A stretch of DNA of 64,000 nucleotides, taken from assembly GCF_026283955.1 (NCBI RefSeq), contig NZ_JAPDPE010000006.1:17052-81051 (forward strand). Direction: 5' to 3'. Every line of letters begins with the position of its first letter. Position 1 is the stretch's first letter. Positions 8,922 to 16,524 of this stretch are shown here, one piece after another. Origin of the DNA: Dyella silvatica. GTDB taxonomy: Bacteria; Pseudomonadota; Gammaproteobacteria; Xanthomonadales; Rhodanobacteraceae. Both the position numbers and the translations under genes were made by a program. The notes beneath the pieces are model-generated. The model searched no databases. It was not told where the DNA came from and saw nothing but the letters and a program-made list of their open reading frames with translations.

Positions 8922-8950
8922 AGCGCCGAGGGGCTATACCCCTCGGCGCT
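8922..8950 (-). terminator. First of two tandem intrinsic terminators
   Basis: A 12-bp perfect GC-rich stem (8922-8933 with 8939-8950) and 5-base loop. On the minus strand it is followed by a TTTT tract. It lies about 40 bases past the stop codon of the secreted-protein gene. Confidence 0.85.
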
Positions 8951-8988
8951 CAGTTTCATGCAACGCAACAGCTTGTGCGCTTGAACGC

Positions 8989-10089
8989 TTAGTTCGACTC
9001 AGTGAACTGAATCGACGGCGTCGCTCCACCCGAAGCAGCGCATGCACCCAGGTTCAGATTATTGTATTCCCCAGTGGTGCCGCCGTTGGCCGGGCCCACG
9101 CAAGTCGGCGCATTGGTGCTTCCATCGTTCACCGAGAGCTTGACTGTCAGCGACGAGCCACTGTTGAAGTTTGCCGCGGCCGACTCCGAGCCGTCACCCA
9201 CGATATTGAACTCCGACTGCATCCAGGTCGAGGCAATCTCAAGCGTGCTATCGCTCTGGCTAATCGCATAGGCGGTGGTGCCGTAGGTGAACGTCACCGT
9301 ATCCAGCCCATTGGCAGAAGCCGTACCCGAGAGCTTCACCTTGGCGAGATTCGCGGCCAGAACATTGGGAACGGCTACCGCATCGCTATTGGTATAACAG
9401 CCATTGTATCCCTGGCTGAAACTGCCCCAGCCAGCGGGGCAAGTATCATTCGGGCCAATGAACAGCCAGTTCTGGATAAATGCCTGCGGATTGCCACCGC
9501 CATTATCCGTCGAGTAAATAAATTGCTGCCAGGTCGAGCAGGCGGCGTAACCGTTATCCGCGCAATACGGCGAGGTATTACCCAGTTGAACGACATCGTC
9601 GCTGATATTGGTATTGAGCTGCAGAGTATATTTATTTGCCCCATAGTTGCCTGACTCGGACTTCACGCCCTTCACCGTGGGAAAACTTCCCACCGCCGAG
9701 CTGGTCAGGTTCGCCGTCAAAGCGGAGTAATCATTGCCGGCACCGGCCTGGTTCGCAGTTTTACCCGTCATGGCCCTGCTGGCGATGCCGCCCATCACGC
9801 CTGGTTTGCCCAGGGTGGGCGGCGACGAGCGATATCCCGACACCTGGCCGCAGGTTTCTTTCTTCCAGATATGGTTGGGATAAGAAACACTCCAGCAGCC
9901 TGCTGCGGGTGGCCCGACCTGCTTGATGTTCTCGTGCCAGGACTGCAACGCCTGAGCCTGCGCTTGAACAGCGACTTCATTGCTTGCCTGCGCAGCAAAA
10001 GTAGCCGACAGCGGCATCATGCTCAGAAGCCCTGCAACGACTGCGACGTGGATCAAACTACGCACACCGAACTTGATTTTCGATTGCAT
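8989..10089 (-). CDS. Secreted protein of an uncharacterised family
   Basis: 366 residues with a clear signal peptide (MQSKIKFGVRSLIHVAVVAG to ATFAAQA). The mature protein begins with a segment containing AGCWSVSYPNHIWKKETCG (about residues 62-80), and has several more cysteine pairs (YCADNGYAACSTW, TCPAGWG, GCYTNS). It ends in ATPSIQFTESN. The even cysteine content suggests disulfides in the periplasm or outside the cell. I recall similar secreted proteins in soil Proteobacteria, usually annotated as hypothetical; no catalytic motif is recognisable. The start at 10089 is supported by GGGAGAAT upstream. Tandem terminators follow the gene, and a long AT-rich region precedes it, which suggests strong, individually controlled expression. 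Confidence 0.8.
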   Translation of the reverse strand: MQSKIKFGVRSLIHVAVVAGLLSMMPLSATFAAQASNEVAVQAQAQALQSWHENIKQVGPPAAGCWSVSYPNHIWKKETCGQVSGYRSSPPTLGKPGVMGGIASRAMTGKTANQAGAGNDYSALTANLTSSAVGSFPTVKGVKSESGNYGANKYTLQLNTNISDDVVQLGNTSPYCADNGYAACSTWQQFIYSTDNGGGNPQAFIQNWLFIGPNDTCPAGWGSFSQGYNGCYTNSDAVAVPNVLAANLAKVKLSGTASANGLDTVTFTYGTTAYAISQSDSTLEIASTWMQSEFNIVGDGSESAAANFNSGSSLTVKLSVNDGSTNAPTCVGPANGGTTGEYNNLNLGACAASGGATPSIQFTESN

Positions 10090-10896
10090 GAATTCATTCT
10101 CCCGTTGATTTAGACCATTTCGGTTGGACTGATGAGTGCACCCCACTTCGGCACTCAGTAACAACTAACGCGAAACAACCCGCTTACCCCCCTATCTTTT
10201 TTCGTCACGCTTTAATCACTAATGTGAAAATGCTTTTGACATTTGACTCATCTTCTATGGCCTCAACGTTTTATCCGACCGCGTGACGATTTCATGTGAT
10301 GCCAATGTTTTTTTTGCCACGCGCTTCACATACTCCCTCGCTTATTTCGCGATTTGCCGATCAGTCAACTGGTATGGATGAGATGAGCTTCACGTCATCT
10401 CATCGCGCGAGGCATAGGTGCTTCGTTGACCGAAGATCAGCCGCGAAAAAATAAACCTGGTGAAGGAACACGCGCGGCAGGACGACATCAGGTTGAATGC
10501 CTTGTTGATCAAGACATCTCGATTGAGACTTGCCTCAATCCATCGACACATGGGAACCGACCATCACTGAATCGAGTGAGGACTACACCTTCACGGCGTG
10601 AACAGCGACGAATAGAAGGGAACGACAGCCACGCAGCTGATGTGTACCAGCCATTTAGCCTGCGTGCCGGAACACTCACGTCGGGTCGATAGCAAATCCT
10701 ATCGACCGATCATGGCCGGCAGTCGCAGCCGAATTATCGCGCCGCATGGAAGAATCCATTGAGGTGACTACTCAGCCGATAAAGGTGCCTCGCATGAAAA
10801 ATGCAGGCATGCCAAACATCACTATGCCGTTTGGGCCAAAGCTACCAGCGAAGCATGCATATGGTGGGATATGCCCGGTGCTGAAGGCCGCGGAAT
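10090..10896. other. Long gene-free region upstream of the secreted-protein gene
   Basis: About 800 bases. The part next to the gene (10180-10340) is distinctly AT-rich compared with the rest of the window and probably contains its promoter. The remainder holds an inverted repeat at 10377-10404. An 88-codon frame at 10426-10692 lacks a ribosome site and was not called. The far end is downstream of the broken LacI gene. Confidence 0.45.
10377..10404. repeat. Perfect 10-bp inverted repeat
   Basis: GATGAGATGA at 10377-10386 and its exact reverse complement at 10395-10404 are separated by 8 bases. It lies about 290 bases upstream of the secreted-protein start. It could be an operator or a weak terminator; there is no T-run. 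Confidence 0.45.
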
Positions 10897-11926
10897 TCAG
10901 CCCGTTCGATCTGCGGCCCTGGTGTGGCTTTTCCCGCGCGCACTTGAGCGACGCACCACCAACTTCACTGGCAGGATCGCGCTCTGCGCTGGTTCGTTGC
11001 GAATCAGGCGTAGCAGATTGCTCACCAGCATTTCGCCGGCCTGCTTGGTGTCTTGCACCACGGTGGTCAGGGGCGGGTTGACGAAACTGGCCATGGGAAT
11101 GTCGTCGAAACCGGCCAGGGCGACATCTTGCGGCACGCTTAAACCATGCTCGCTCAATGCATGCATGGCGCCGATGGCAATCAAATCGCTGGCGGCGAAT
11201 ACCGCATCGAATTCCACATGCCGTTGCAATAGCGTTTGCATGGCTTCGTAACCGGAGCGTTCGGTGCTTTCCGCATTCACCTGCAGCATTTGCATAGCCG
11301 CGATAACGTTCGAAGAATTCCGGGTAATGACTCGACGCATCGCCGAGAAACGCGATCTGCCGGCAACCTTGTTCAAGCAGGTGCTCGGCGACCACCTGGC
11401 CACCATGAAAATTATCGCAGCCGATGGAAATATCCAGTTGATCGGGCAACACCGCACCCCAGCGGACGAAGCGTGTTTCTTGTGCGACTAGCTTGCCCAG
11501 CTTGTCGCAATAGGCCAGGTAATCGCCATAGCCAAGCAAGATGATGCCGTCGGCTTTTTTGCTATCGGCAAAATCGGCATGCCAATCGTGCGAAAACTGC
11601 TGAAACGAAATCAGCAAATCGTAATGCTGTTTTGCGCAGGCGCGGGTAATCGAACCAAGCATCGACAAGAAAAACGGATTGATATGCGACTCGTCGGCGG
11701 TGGGATCTTCAAAGAACAACAAAGCCAGCGTCCCCGAGTGCCGCTTACGCAGGTTCGATGCGTTCTTGTCGACTTTGTAATTGAGCTCATCCGCTGCCGC
11801 CTGCACCCGCCGCCGCGTTTCTTCGCTGACCTGCTGGCTGCCACGCAGTGCACGCGATACGGTGGCCTGGGAAACCCCGGCTCGGTCAGCAATATCGAAG
11901 GAGGTCGTTTTGCTCTTGATCCGCAT
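10897..11926 (-). pseudogene. LacI-family transcriptional regulator, frameshifted
   Basis: The N-terminal half reads as an intact LacI regulator from ATG 11926: HTH (FDIADRAGVSQATVSRALRG, residues 10-29), hinge, and the start of the sugar-binding domain up to FFERYRGYANA. The conserved C-terminal half (FDAVFAASDLIAIGAMHAL, VALAGFDDIPMASFVNPPLT) continues in another frame and stops at 10897. The switch lies around 11290-11300 and needs a net gain of one base or loss of two. There is no homopolymer there. Either the gene is inactivated or the sequence has an error. If restored, the protein would be about 340 residues, normal length. It would repress a sugar-use regulon, but no sugar gene is adjacent. 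Confidence 0.85.
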
Positions 11927-12116
11927 ATTGAACTGTGGTCTCTCCCCTGGCGTTGTCGCGATGGCCTTGGCTTGGCTGCCTTGGCTTTGGGAATGCTAGC
12001 GTGTTGTGGGGGATACGTCGCTTGGGTCGGGGGTGGCGTAGCTTTGTGCGTTTTGGTGGGCTGATTGGGGGGCGGGGCTGGCCGGGGGCGCTTGTTTGTG
12101 AGGAGGAGGGGAGCTG

Positions 12117-12352
12117 GTCGCCTGCGGCGGGTTTCGAACCCCTGCCGGGGTCCGAGTCACTTTCTCTTGCGTGGCCAAGAGAAAGTAACCCAAGAGAAGG
12201 CCATCCCCGCTTGTCGCCCTTCGGGTGCGTGAGGATTGGCCGGGCTTTTCGACAGGGCTCCTGCCCTGGCGAAAAGGACTCGGCGTCCATGCCGAGTCCC
12301 CTGCGGGCATTGTCGTCCAACCCTCACCGACGCACAGGGGCCCCTGACGTCA
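12117..12352 (+). repeat. Structured intergenic repeat, copy 1
   Basis: A roughly 235-base element related to the reverse complement of 12600-12857. It begins CCTGCGGCGGGTTTCG and contains a hairpin at 12160-12185 (10-bp stem, CGTGGC loop). A longer arm pair around GTGCGTGAGG and CCCTCACC encloses two further hairpins. Stems differ from copy 2 by paired changes, so base pairing is conserved. Such elements are common between genes in Xanthomonadales and are often mis-called as small hypothetical proteins. Confidence 0.7.
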
Positions 12353-12425
12353 AGAGCAAAAGCTAAAGGCGACATCAAAAGCAGCGTGCGTTATTCGCGC
12401 TGATTCTCGACCTTGCGGCTTTTCC

Positions 12426-12449
12426 CCTCCCCCTACTTGTAGGGGGAGG
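12426..12449. repeat. REP-like palindrome
   Basis: An 11-bp perfect stem (12426-12436 with 12439-12449), a C-run/G-run palindrome. It is paired with a relative at 12495-12518; the flanking C-rich and G-rich tails of the two face each other. Close relatives occur at 58921-58944 and 58987-59010. Confidence 0.65.
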
Positions 12450-12494
12450 CTGGGTGGGGGTGAGGGCTTGCGGCTAGATTGAACCCCTCCCCAA

Positions 12495-12518
12495 CCCTCC
12501 CCTGCTAGCAGGGGAGGG
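12495..12518. repeat. REP-like palindrome
   Basis: CCCTCCCCTG and its reverse complement around a 4-base CTAG loop. It has the same arms as the palindrome at 58987-59010, which has a CTCG loop. Confidence 0.7.
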
Positions 12519-12599
12519 AGTAGTGCCGCGGGTCGTGACGACACCGAACCTTTCATCATTCGGCGACTGCATGCAGTCGCACCCGAGTGCGCGCAGGAC

Positions 12600-12857
12600 G
12601 CGCGCTGCTCTCGGGACCCCTATACCGCGGTGAGGCTGGGGCGACAGGCCCGCAGGGGCATCGACACGGATGTCGATGCCTTTTCGCCAGGGCAGGAAGC
12701 CCTGTCGAAAAGCCCGACCCAGCCTCACGCACTCGTAGGGCAGGATGCCCGTAGAGCGCGGTATGGGGGTGGCCTTTCTTTGGGTTACTTTTCTTTGGCC
12801 ACGCAAAGAAAAGTGACTCGCCCTCCGGCAGGAGGGCGAAACCCGCCGCAGGCGACA
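12600..12857 (-). repeat. Structured intergenic repeat, copy 2
   Basis: Inverted relative of 12117-12352. The small hairpin is at 12787-12814 (11-bp stem, GCCACG loop). Other stems at about 12660-12690 (centred on CATCGACACGGATGTCGATG) and 12688-12715 match copy 1 in position but not in sequence. No protein-coding evidence was found for the open frames that cross it. Confidence 0.7.
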
Positions 12858-12954
12858 ATCCAGCCACACACCACCAAGCAAGCTCGCCGTAGGCGAACCA
12901 CCTCGCCACACCACAACAAACCGCCTAACACCCGCCCAAACAAAATCAAAAAAC

Positions 12955-14343
12955 TCAAACCGCCCCCGGCCCCAACGGCAACAACAAACTCACCCGCATT
13001 CCGCCATCCTCCCGATTCGCCAACGCAATACGCCCCCCATGCGCCTCGACAATCTCGCGTGCCAGCGCCAACCCCAGGCCCGTACCCGCCCGCTTCGTCG
13101 AATAAAACGGCAACAGCGCCTGAGCCAGCACCACCTCACTCATGCCCGGGCCACGATCGGCCACCTCAATACGCAGATCATGCCCAATGATCGCCAACGC
13201 CAAAGTCACGCCATCCTCGGCGCTGCCTGATTCGTGCGCGTTCTTGATCAGGTTGATCAGCACCTGCTCGATCTGCGCGGCATCGAACCAGCCGGGCTGT
13301 TCGGGCATGCTGCCGTGCAGGTGGTAGTGACAATGCAGCGCCAGTGCCTGCAGAAAAGACGGCCATTCGATACGTATCGGCTGCGGCGCCGGCAGCTTGG
13401 CAAAGCTGGCGTAGCCCGAGATAAAACCATGCAGGTGACGTGCGCGTTCGCCGATGGTGGCGAACACACCGGGCAGGCGCTCGATGTCGCCACGGCGTGC
13501 CAGCTCGGCACCGGAGTGTGCCAGCGAGGAAATCGGTGCCAGCGAATTATTCAGCTCATGGCTGATAACCCGGATCACCCGCTTCCAGGTCGCCACCTCT
13601 TGCCGCGACAACTCACGCGTCATGCGGCGGAACAATTGCAGGCGATGGGGCCTGCCCTGTAAGCGAAAGCTACGCTGGGATAGATGAAAGGTCTCTTCGC
13701 CGCCATCCATCTCCACGCTGAGCAAGGCATCCGCCGTGCTGCTTGCCGCGCGACGCAATGCTTCAGGCGCGTTCTCCAACACCGCGGCAAAACTCAGGCC
13801 GTGCAGGCTGCGCCCTTCGTTGAAAAGGTGGCGGGCGGCGATATTGGCATAGGCGACACGGTCACCGGCATCGGTCAGCACCAAGGCCACCGGCGTGTTT
13901 TGCACGACCGTGTCCAGCAGCAATTCGCGTTGCGCCAGATGCTGTCGCTGCTCTCGCAAGGTATGACCCAGCGCGTTATGCATGCGGATCAATTCACCCA
14001 GCTCATCGCGGCGATCCGCGGCGATGGAAAAACTGAAATCACCGTCACGATAACTGGCTACCGCGCCTTCCAAAGCGCGCAGCAGGCGGCTCAACGGCTG
14101 CATCACCTGATGAGCCAGCCAGAACGACAACGGCAGCAACAGCAACACGCACACACCCAGGCCGCCGTAAACGCCGAAAGGCGCCTTCGAAGGCACGTCC
14201 AGCGCCAGCGTTTTATGCAGCCATTGCAATACCTGCGGTAACGGCCATTGGGTAATCCCGACAAAAATCAGCGCGCCGGATACTCCGGCGACGCCGAGCA
14301 GCGCCGTCAGCCGCATCTGCAGCGTATTCAAACTAGCCGCCAC
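12955..14343 (-). CDS. NtrY-like sensor histidine kinase
   Basis: 462 residues, kinase partner of the sigma-54 response regulator upstream. Two membrane segments (about 11-31 and 56-77) enclose a short periplasmic stretch. A HAMP-like linker (78-130), a PAS domain (about 140-240) and the phospho-acceptor box VISHELNNSLAPI (His 262) follow. The ATPase domain has N-box NLIKNAHESG (364-373), ADRGPGM and GTGLGLALA (420-428). The small periplasmic loop suggests sensing in the membrane or by PAS rather than a large ligand domain. The frame starts at GTG 14343; ATG 14316 is an alternative. It is the last gene of the co-directional ABC cluster. Confidence 0.92.
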   Translation of the reverse strand: MAASLNTLQMRLTALLGVAGVSGALIFVGITQWPLPQVLQWLHKTLALDVPSKAPFGVYGGLGVCVLLLLPLSFWLAHQVMQPLSRLLRALEGAVASYRDGDFSFSIAADRRDELGELIRMHNALGHTLREQRQHLAQRELLLDTVVQNTPVALVLTDAGDRVAYANIAARHLFNEGRSLHGLSFAAVLENAPEALRRAASSTADALLSVEMDGGEETFHLSQRSFRLQGRPHRLQLFRRMTRELSRQEVATWKRVIRVISHELNNSLAPISSLAHSGAELARRGDIERLPGVFATIGERARHLHGFISGYASFAKLPAPQPIRIEWPSFLQALALHCHYHLHGSMPEQPGWFDAAQIEQVLINLIKNAHESGSAEDGVTLALAIIGHDLRIEVADRGPGMSEVVLAQALLPFYSTKRAGTGLGLALAREIVEAHGGRIALANREDGGMRVSLLLPLGPGAV

Positions 14344-14527
14344 GAGATCTGCCTGGCTGAAGTAGGCGTGGAAGCGGGTGACGGACCATGCACGGAGCGA
14401 CTCCTAAAGACTCTGGATGGCTGGCATCTTCTACGCCAACTTGCCCGACAGCAACTGCCAACAGGCCCAGGCAACGCATCCAAGCGATACCTGGGCGCGC
14501 ACCTCGTGGCGGTCACCCATGAAGCGA

Positions 14528-15868
14528 TCAGCCTTGCACCACCAGCCCGTAGCGCTCCATCCGTCGATACAGCGCCTGCCGCGACAGGCCCAGCGCCTGG
14601 GCGGCACGACTGACTACCCCATCGGCCTTGTCCAGGGCGGCCTCTACCGATTCGCGGCTCGGCTCGTCGAGGTTACGCACGGCTGGCATGGCTTGCTGCG
14701 GCAGGTTGAGCAGCTCGGGCATGATGCGGCCATCGCCGGCCAGCAGCGCCGCGCGCTCGATCGCGTTTTTCAGCTCACGCACATTGCCCGGCCAGGCGTA
14801 GCCCAGCAAGGCTTCGCGAGCCGCATCGCTGAGCGCGGCGCGGCCGTTGAGAAAGTGCTCGGCCAGCGGCAGGATGTCGTCGCTGCGCTCGGCCAACGCA
14901 GGCAGGTTCACCTCGATCACATTGAGGCGGTAATACAGATCTTCGCGGAAGGTACCTGCGCGAATCATCGCCTTCAGGTCGGCATTGGTCGCGCTGAGCA
15001 CGCGCACCTTGGCGTGTCGGGTACGACCCGAGCCCAGCCGTTCGAACTGGCCGGTTTCCAGCACGCGCAACAATTTCATCTGCCCGGACAATGGCAGGTT
15101 GCCGATTTCGTCGAGAAACAGCGTGCCGCCATCGGCCAATTCAAAACGGCCTTCGCGCGCCTTATTGGCGCCGGTATAGGCACCGGCCTCGGCACCGAAC
15201 AACTCCGCCTCGATCAGTTCACCCGGCAGCGCACCGCAGTTCACCGCGATAAAGGCGCCGCGCTTGACCGGTGAATTGGCGTGGACGATCGCCGCGATGC
15301 GCTCTTTACCGGCGCCGTTTGGCCCGGTGATAAGCACCGGCACTTCCGAGCGCGCGACCTGGCAGGCCAGATCCAGCGTGCGTGCCATCGCCTCGGAGGC
15401 GAATACCAGGCCGTCGAGGTCATAGCGGCGCTGCAAATCTTCGCGGCGCTTGCGGCGCTCGTTGCGCGCGCGGCTGACTTCGCGCGTCGACTCGGACAAC
15501 TCAAGCAGATTCTCGACCGTGGTCAATAGCTTGGTGTCATCCCAAGGCTTGGCCAGGTAATCGGCGGCGCCGGCCTTGACCAGCTCCACCGCGGTTTCCA
15601 GATGGGTCCAGGCCGTCAACAGGATCATCGGCAGATCGGCGTGGCGCTGGCGGATCGCGCGAAACAGCGCAATGCCCTCCTCGCCCGAGGTGGTATCGGC
15701 GGTGAAATTCATATCCTGAATCACCACATCGATGCGCTCGCGCTCCAGCAGCTCCATCCCCTGCTCCGGGGTCAGCGCGACCAGCGCACGGATATCGCGC
15801 AGGGATAACGCCAGCGACAGCGCCTCCCCCACGGCTGGGTTGTCATCGATGACTAGAACGGTACGCAT
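14528..15868 (-). CDS. Sigma-54-dependent response regulator
   Basis: 446 residues. The receiver domain has VLVIDDNPAV and phospho-acceptor Asp 52 (VVIQDMNF). The AAA+ domain has Walker A GPNGAGKE, the sigma-54 contact loop GAYTGA (the common variant of GAFTGA), GGTLFLDEIGNLP and FREDLYYRLNV. A Fis-type HTH (VVSRAAQALGLSRQALYRRM) closes the protein. Start taken at ATG 15868 (MRTVLVIDD); an ATG five codons upstream at 15883 is possible. It is followed after 184 bases by its kinase. The only strong sigma-54 promoter I saw in the window precedes the hlyD-like gene at 34343, so that cluster is the likely target. Confidence 0.93.
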   Translation of the reverse strand: MRTVLVIDDNPAVGEALSLALSLRDIRALVALTPEQGMELLERERIDVVIQDMNFTADTTSGEEGIALFRAIRQRHADLPMILLTAWTHLETAVELVKAGAADYLAKPWDDTKLLTTVENLLELSESTREVSRARNERRKRREDLQRRYDLDGLVFASEAMARTLDLACQVARSEVPVLITGPNGAGKERIAAIVHANSPVKRGAFIAVNCGALPGELIEAELFGAEAGAYTGANKAREGRFELADGGTLFLDEIGNLPLSGQMKLLRVLETGQFERLGSGRTRHAKVRVLSATNADLKAMIRAGTFREDLYYRLNVIEVNLPALAERSDDILPLAEHFLNGRAALSDAAREALLGYAWPGNVRELKNAIERAALLAGDGRIMPELLNLPQQAMPAVRNLDEPSRESVEAALDKADGVVSRAAQALGLSRQALYRRMERYGLVVQG

Positions 15869-15964
15869 TTTTTTTCTACACATGTCGACATGGATGCAGC
15901 TCCACGCCAGAAGGTTGCCATGAATGTGATGATTCGTCGCCGATAAATCTTCGCCGCCTCGAAC

Positions 15965-16408
15965 TCAATGGGCATGAGGCAGCTCGGGCGGGGCCGGCGG
16001 AACAGGCGGCGACGGGGGTTCCGGCGGTACCAGCCGGGCGTAATCGGCGGCGGCCACACGGATCGTCTGCCTGTCCGTGCCACGTCGCAGGGTCAATGCG
16101 ACCATCGCTGGCGCACTCGCTTTGAGGCGCTCCAGCAACTCACCGACATGCTTTACCGGCTGCTCATTCACCGCCTCGATCACATCGCCCTTTTGCAAGC
16201 CCCACAGGGGCTCTGGCCGGGTCCGGGTCACCGTGATCCCGGCGCCCTGCGCCGAGTCCATGGTCAGCACCTGACCATTACTGCGCCAGTTCATGCTGTC
16301 GCCGCTATCGCCGACATAGTTGAACCAGTCACCAGCCATGGCGATGGCCGGCATGATCATCGCCACGCCAAGCACGAGTTTCAGCCCTGCAAACGTGAAT
16401 TGCCGCAT
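15965..16408 (-). CDS. Secreted PDZ-domain protein with proline-rich tail
   Basis: 147 residues. A signal peptide (MRQFTFAGLKLVLGVAMIMP to AIAMAG) is followed by one PDZ domain (about 45-118) with the HtrA-like segment GLQKGDVIEAVNEQPVKHVG and VALTLRRGTDRQTIRV. A proline-rich tail (PPEPPSPPVPPAPPELP) ends the protein. There is no protease domain. It probably acts in the periplasm as a binding module. It lies between the DUF885 peptidase gene and the response regulator gene, all on the same strand, and could link envelope state to this signalling unit (inference). Confidence 0.8.
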   Translation of the reverse strand: MRQFTFAGLKLVLGVAMIMPAIAMAGDWFNYVGDSGDSMNWRSNGQVLTMDSAQGAGITVTRTRPEPLWGLQKGDVIEAVNEQPVKHVGELLERLKASAPAMVALTLRRGTDRQTIRVAAADYARLVPPEPPSPPVPPAPPELPHAH

Positions 16409-16432
16409 ATCGTCCCCCTGACAAGTTCTTGC

Positions 16433-16458
16433 ACCCGTCGCTCATGCAACGGGTGCGT
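16433..16458 (-). terminator. Hairpin between peptidase and PDZ genes
   Basis: An 8-bp stem (16433-16440 with 16451-16458) and 10-base loop, about 70 bases after the DUF885 stop on the minus strand. No T-run, so read-through into the PDZ gene is likely. Confidence 0.45.
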
Positions 16459-16524
16459 GAGGCTCAATGAACCGCTGCCGTCGCCAGTGCCTTCTTGTCG
16501 GCGCCGCCCTTATCCGCCATGTCT

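Noticed and set aside
10426..10692. 88-codon plus-strand frame in the gap before LacI
   Set aside because: No ribosome site or recognisable features; composition like non-coding DNA.
11886..13190. Several open frames of 60-190 codons in the region between LacI and the kinase
   Set aside because: They read through the structured repeat copies and REP-like palindromes; translations are low-complexity and appear in several frames.
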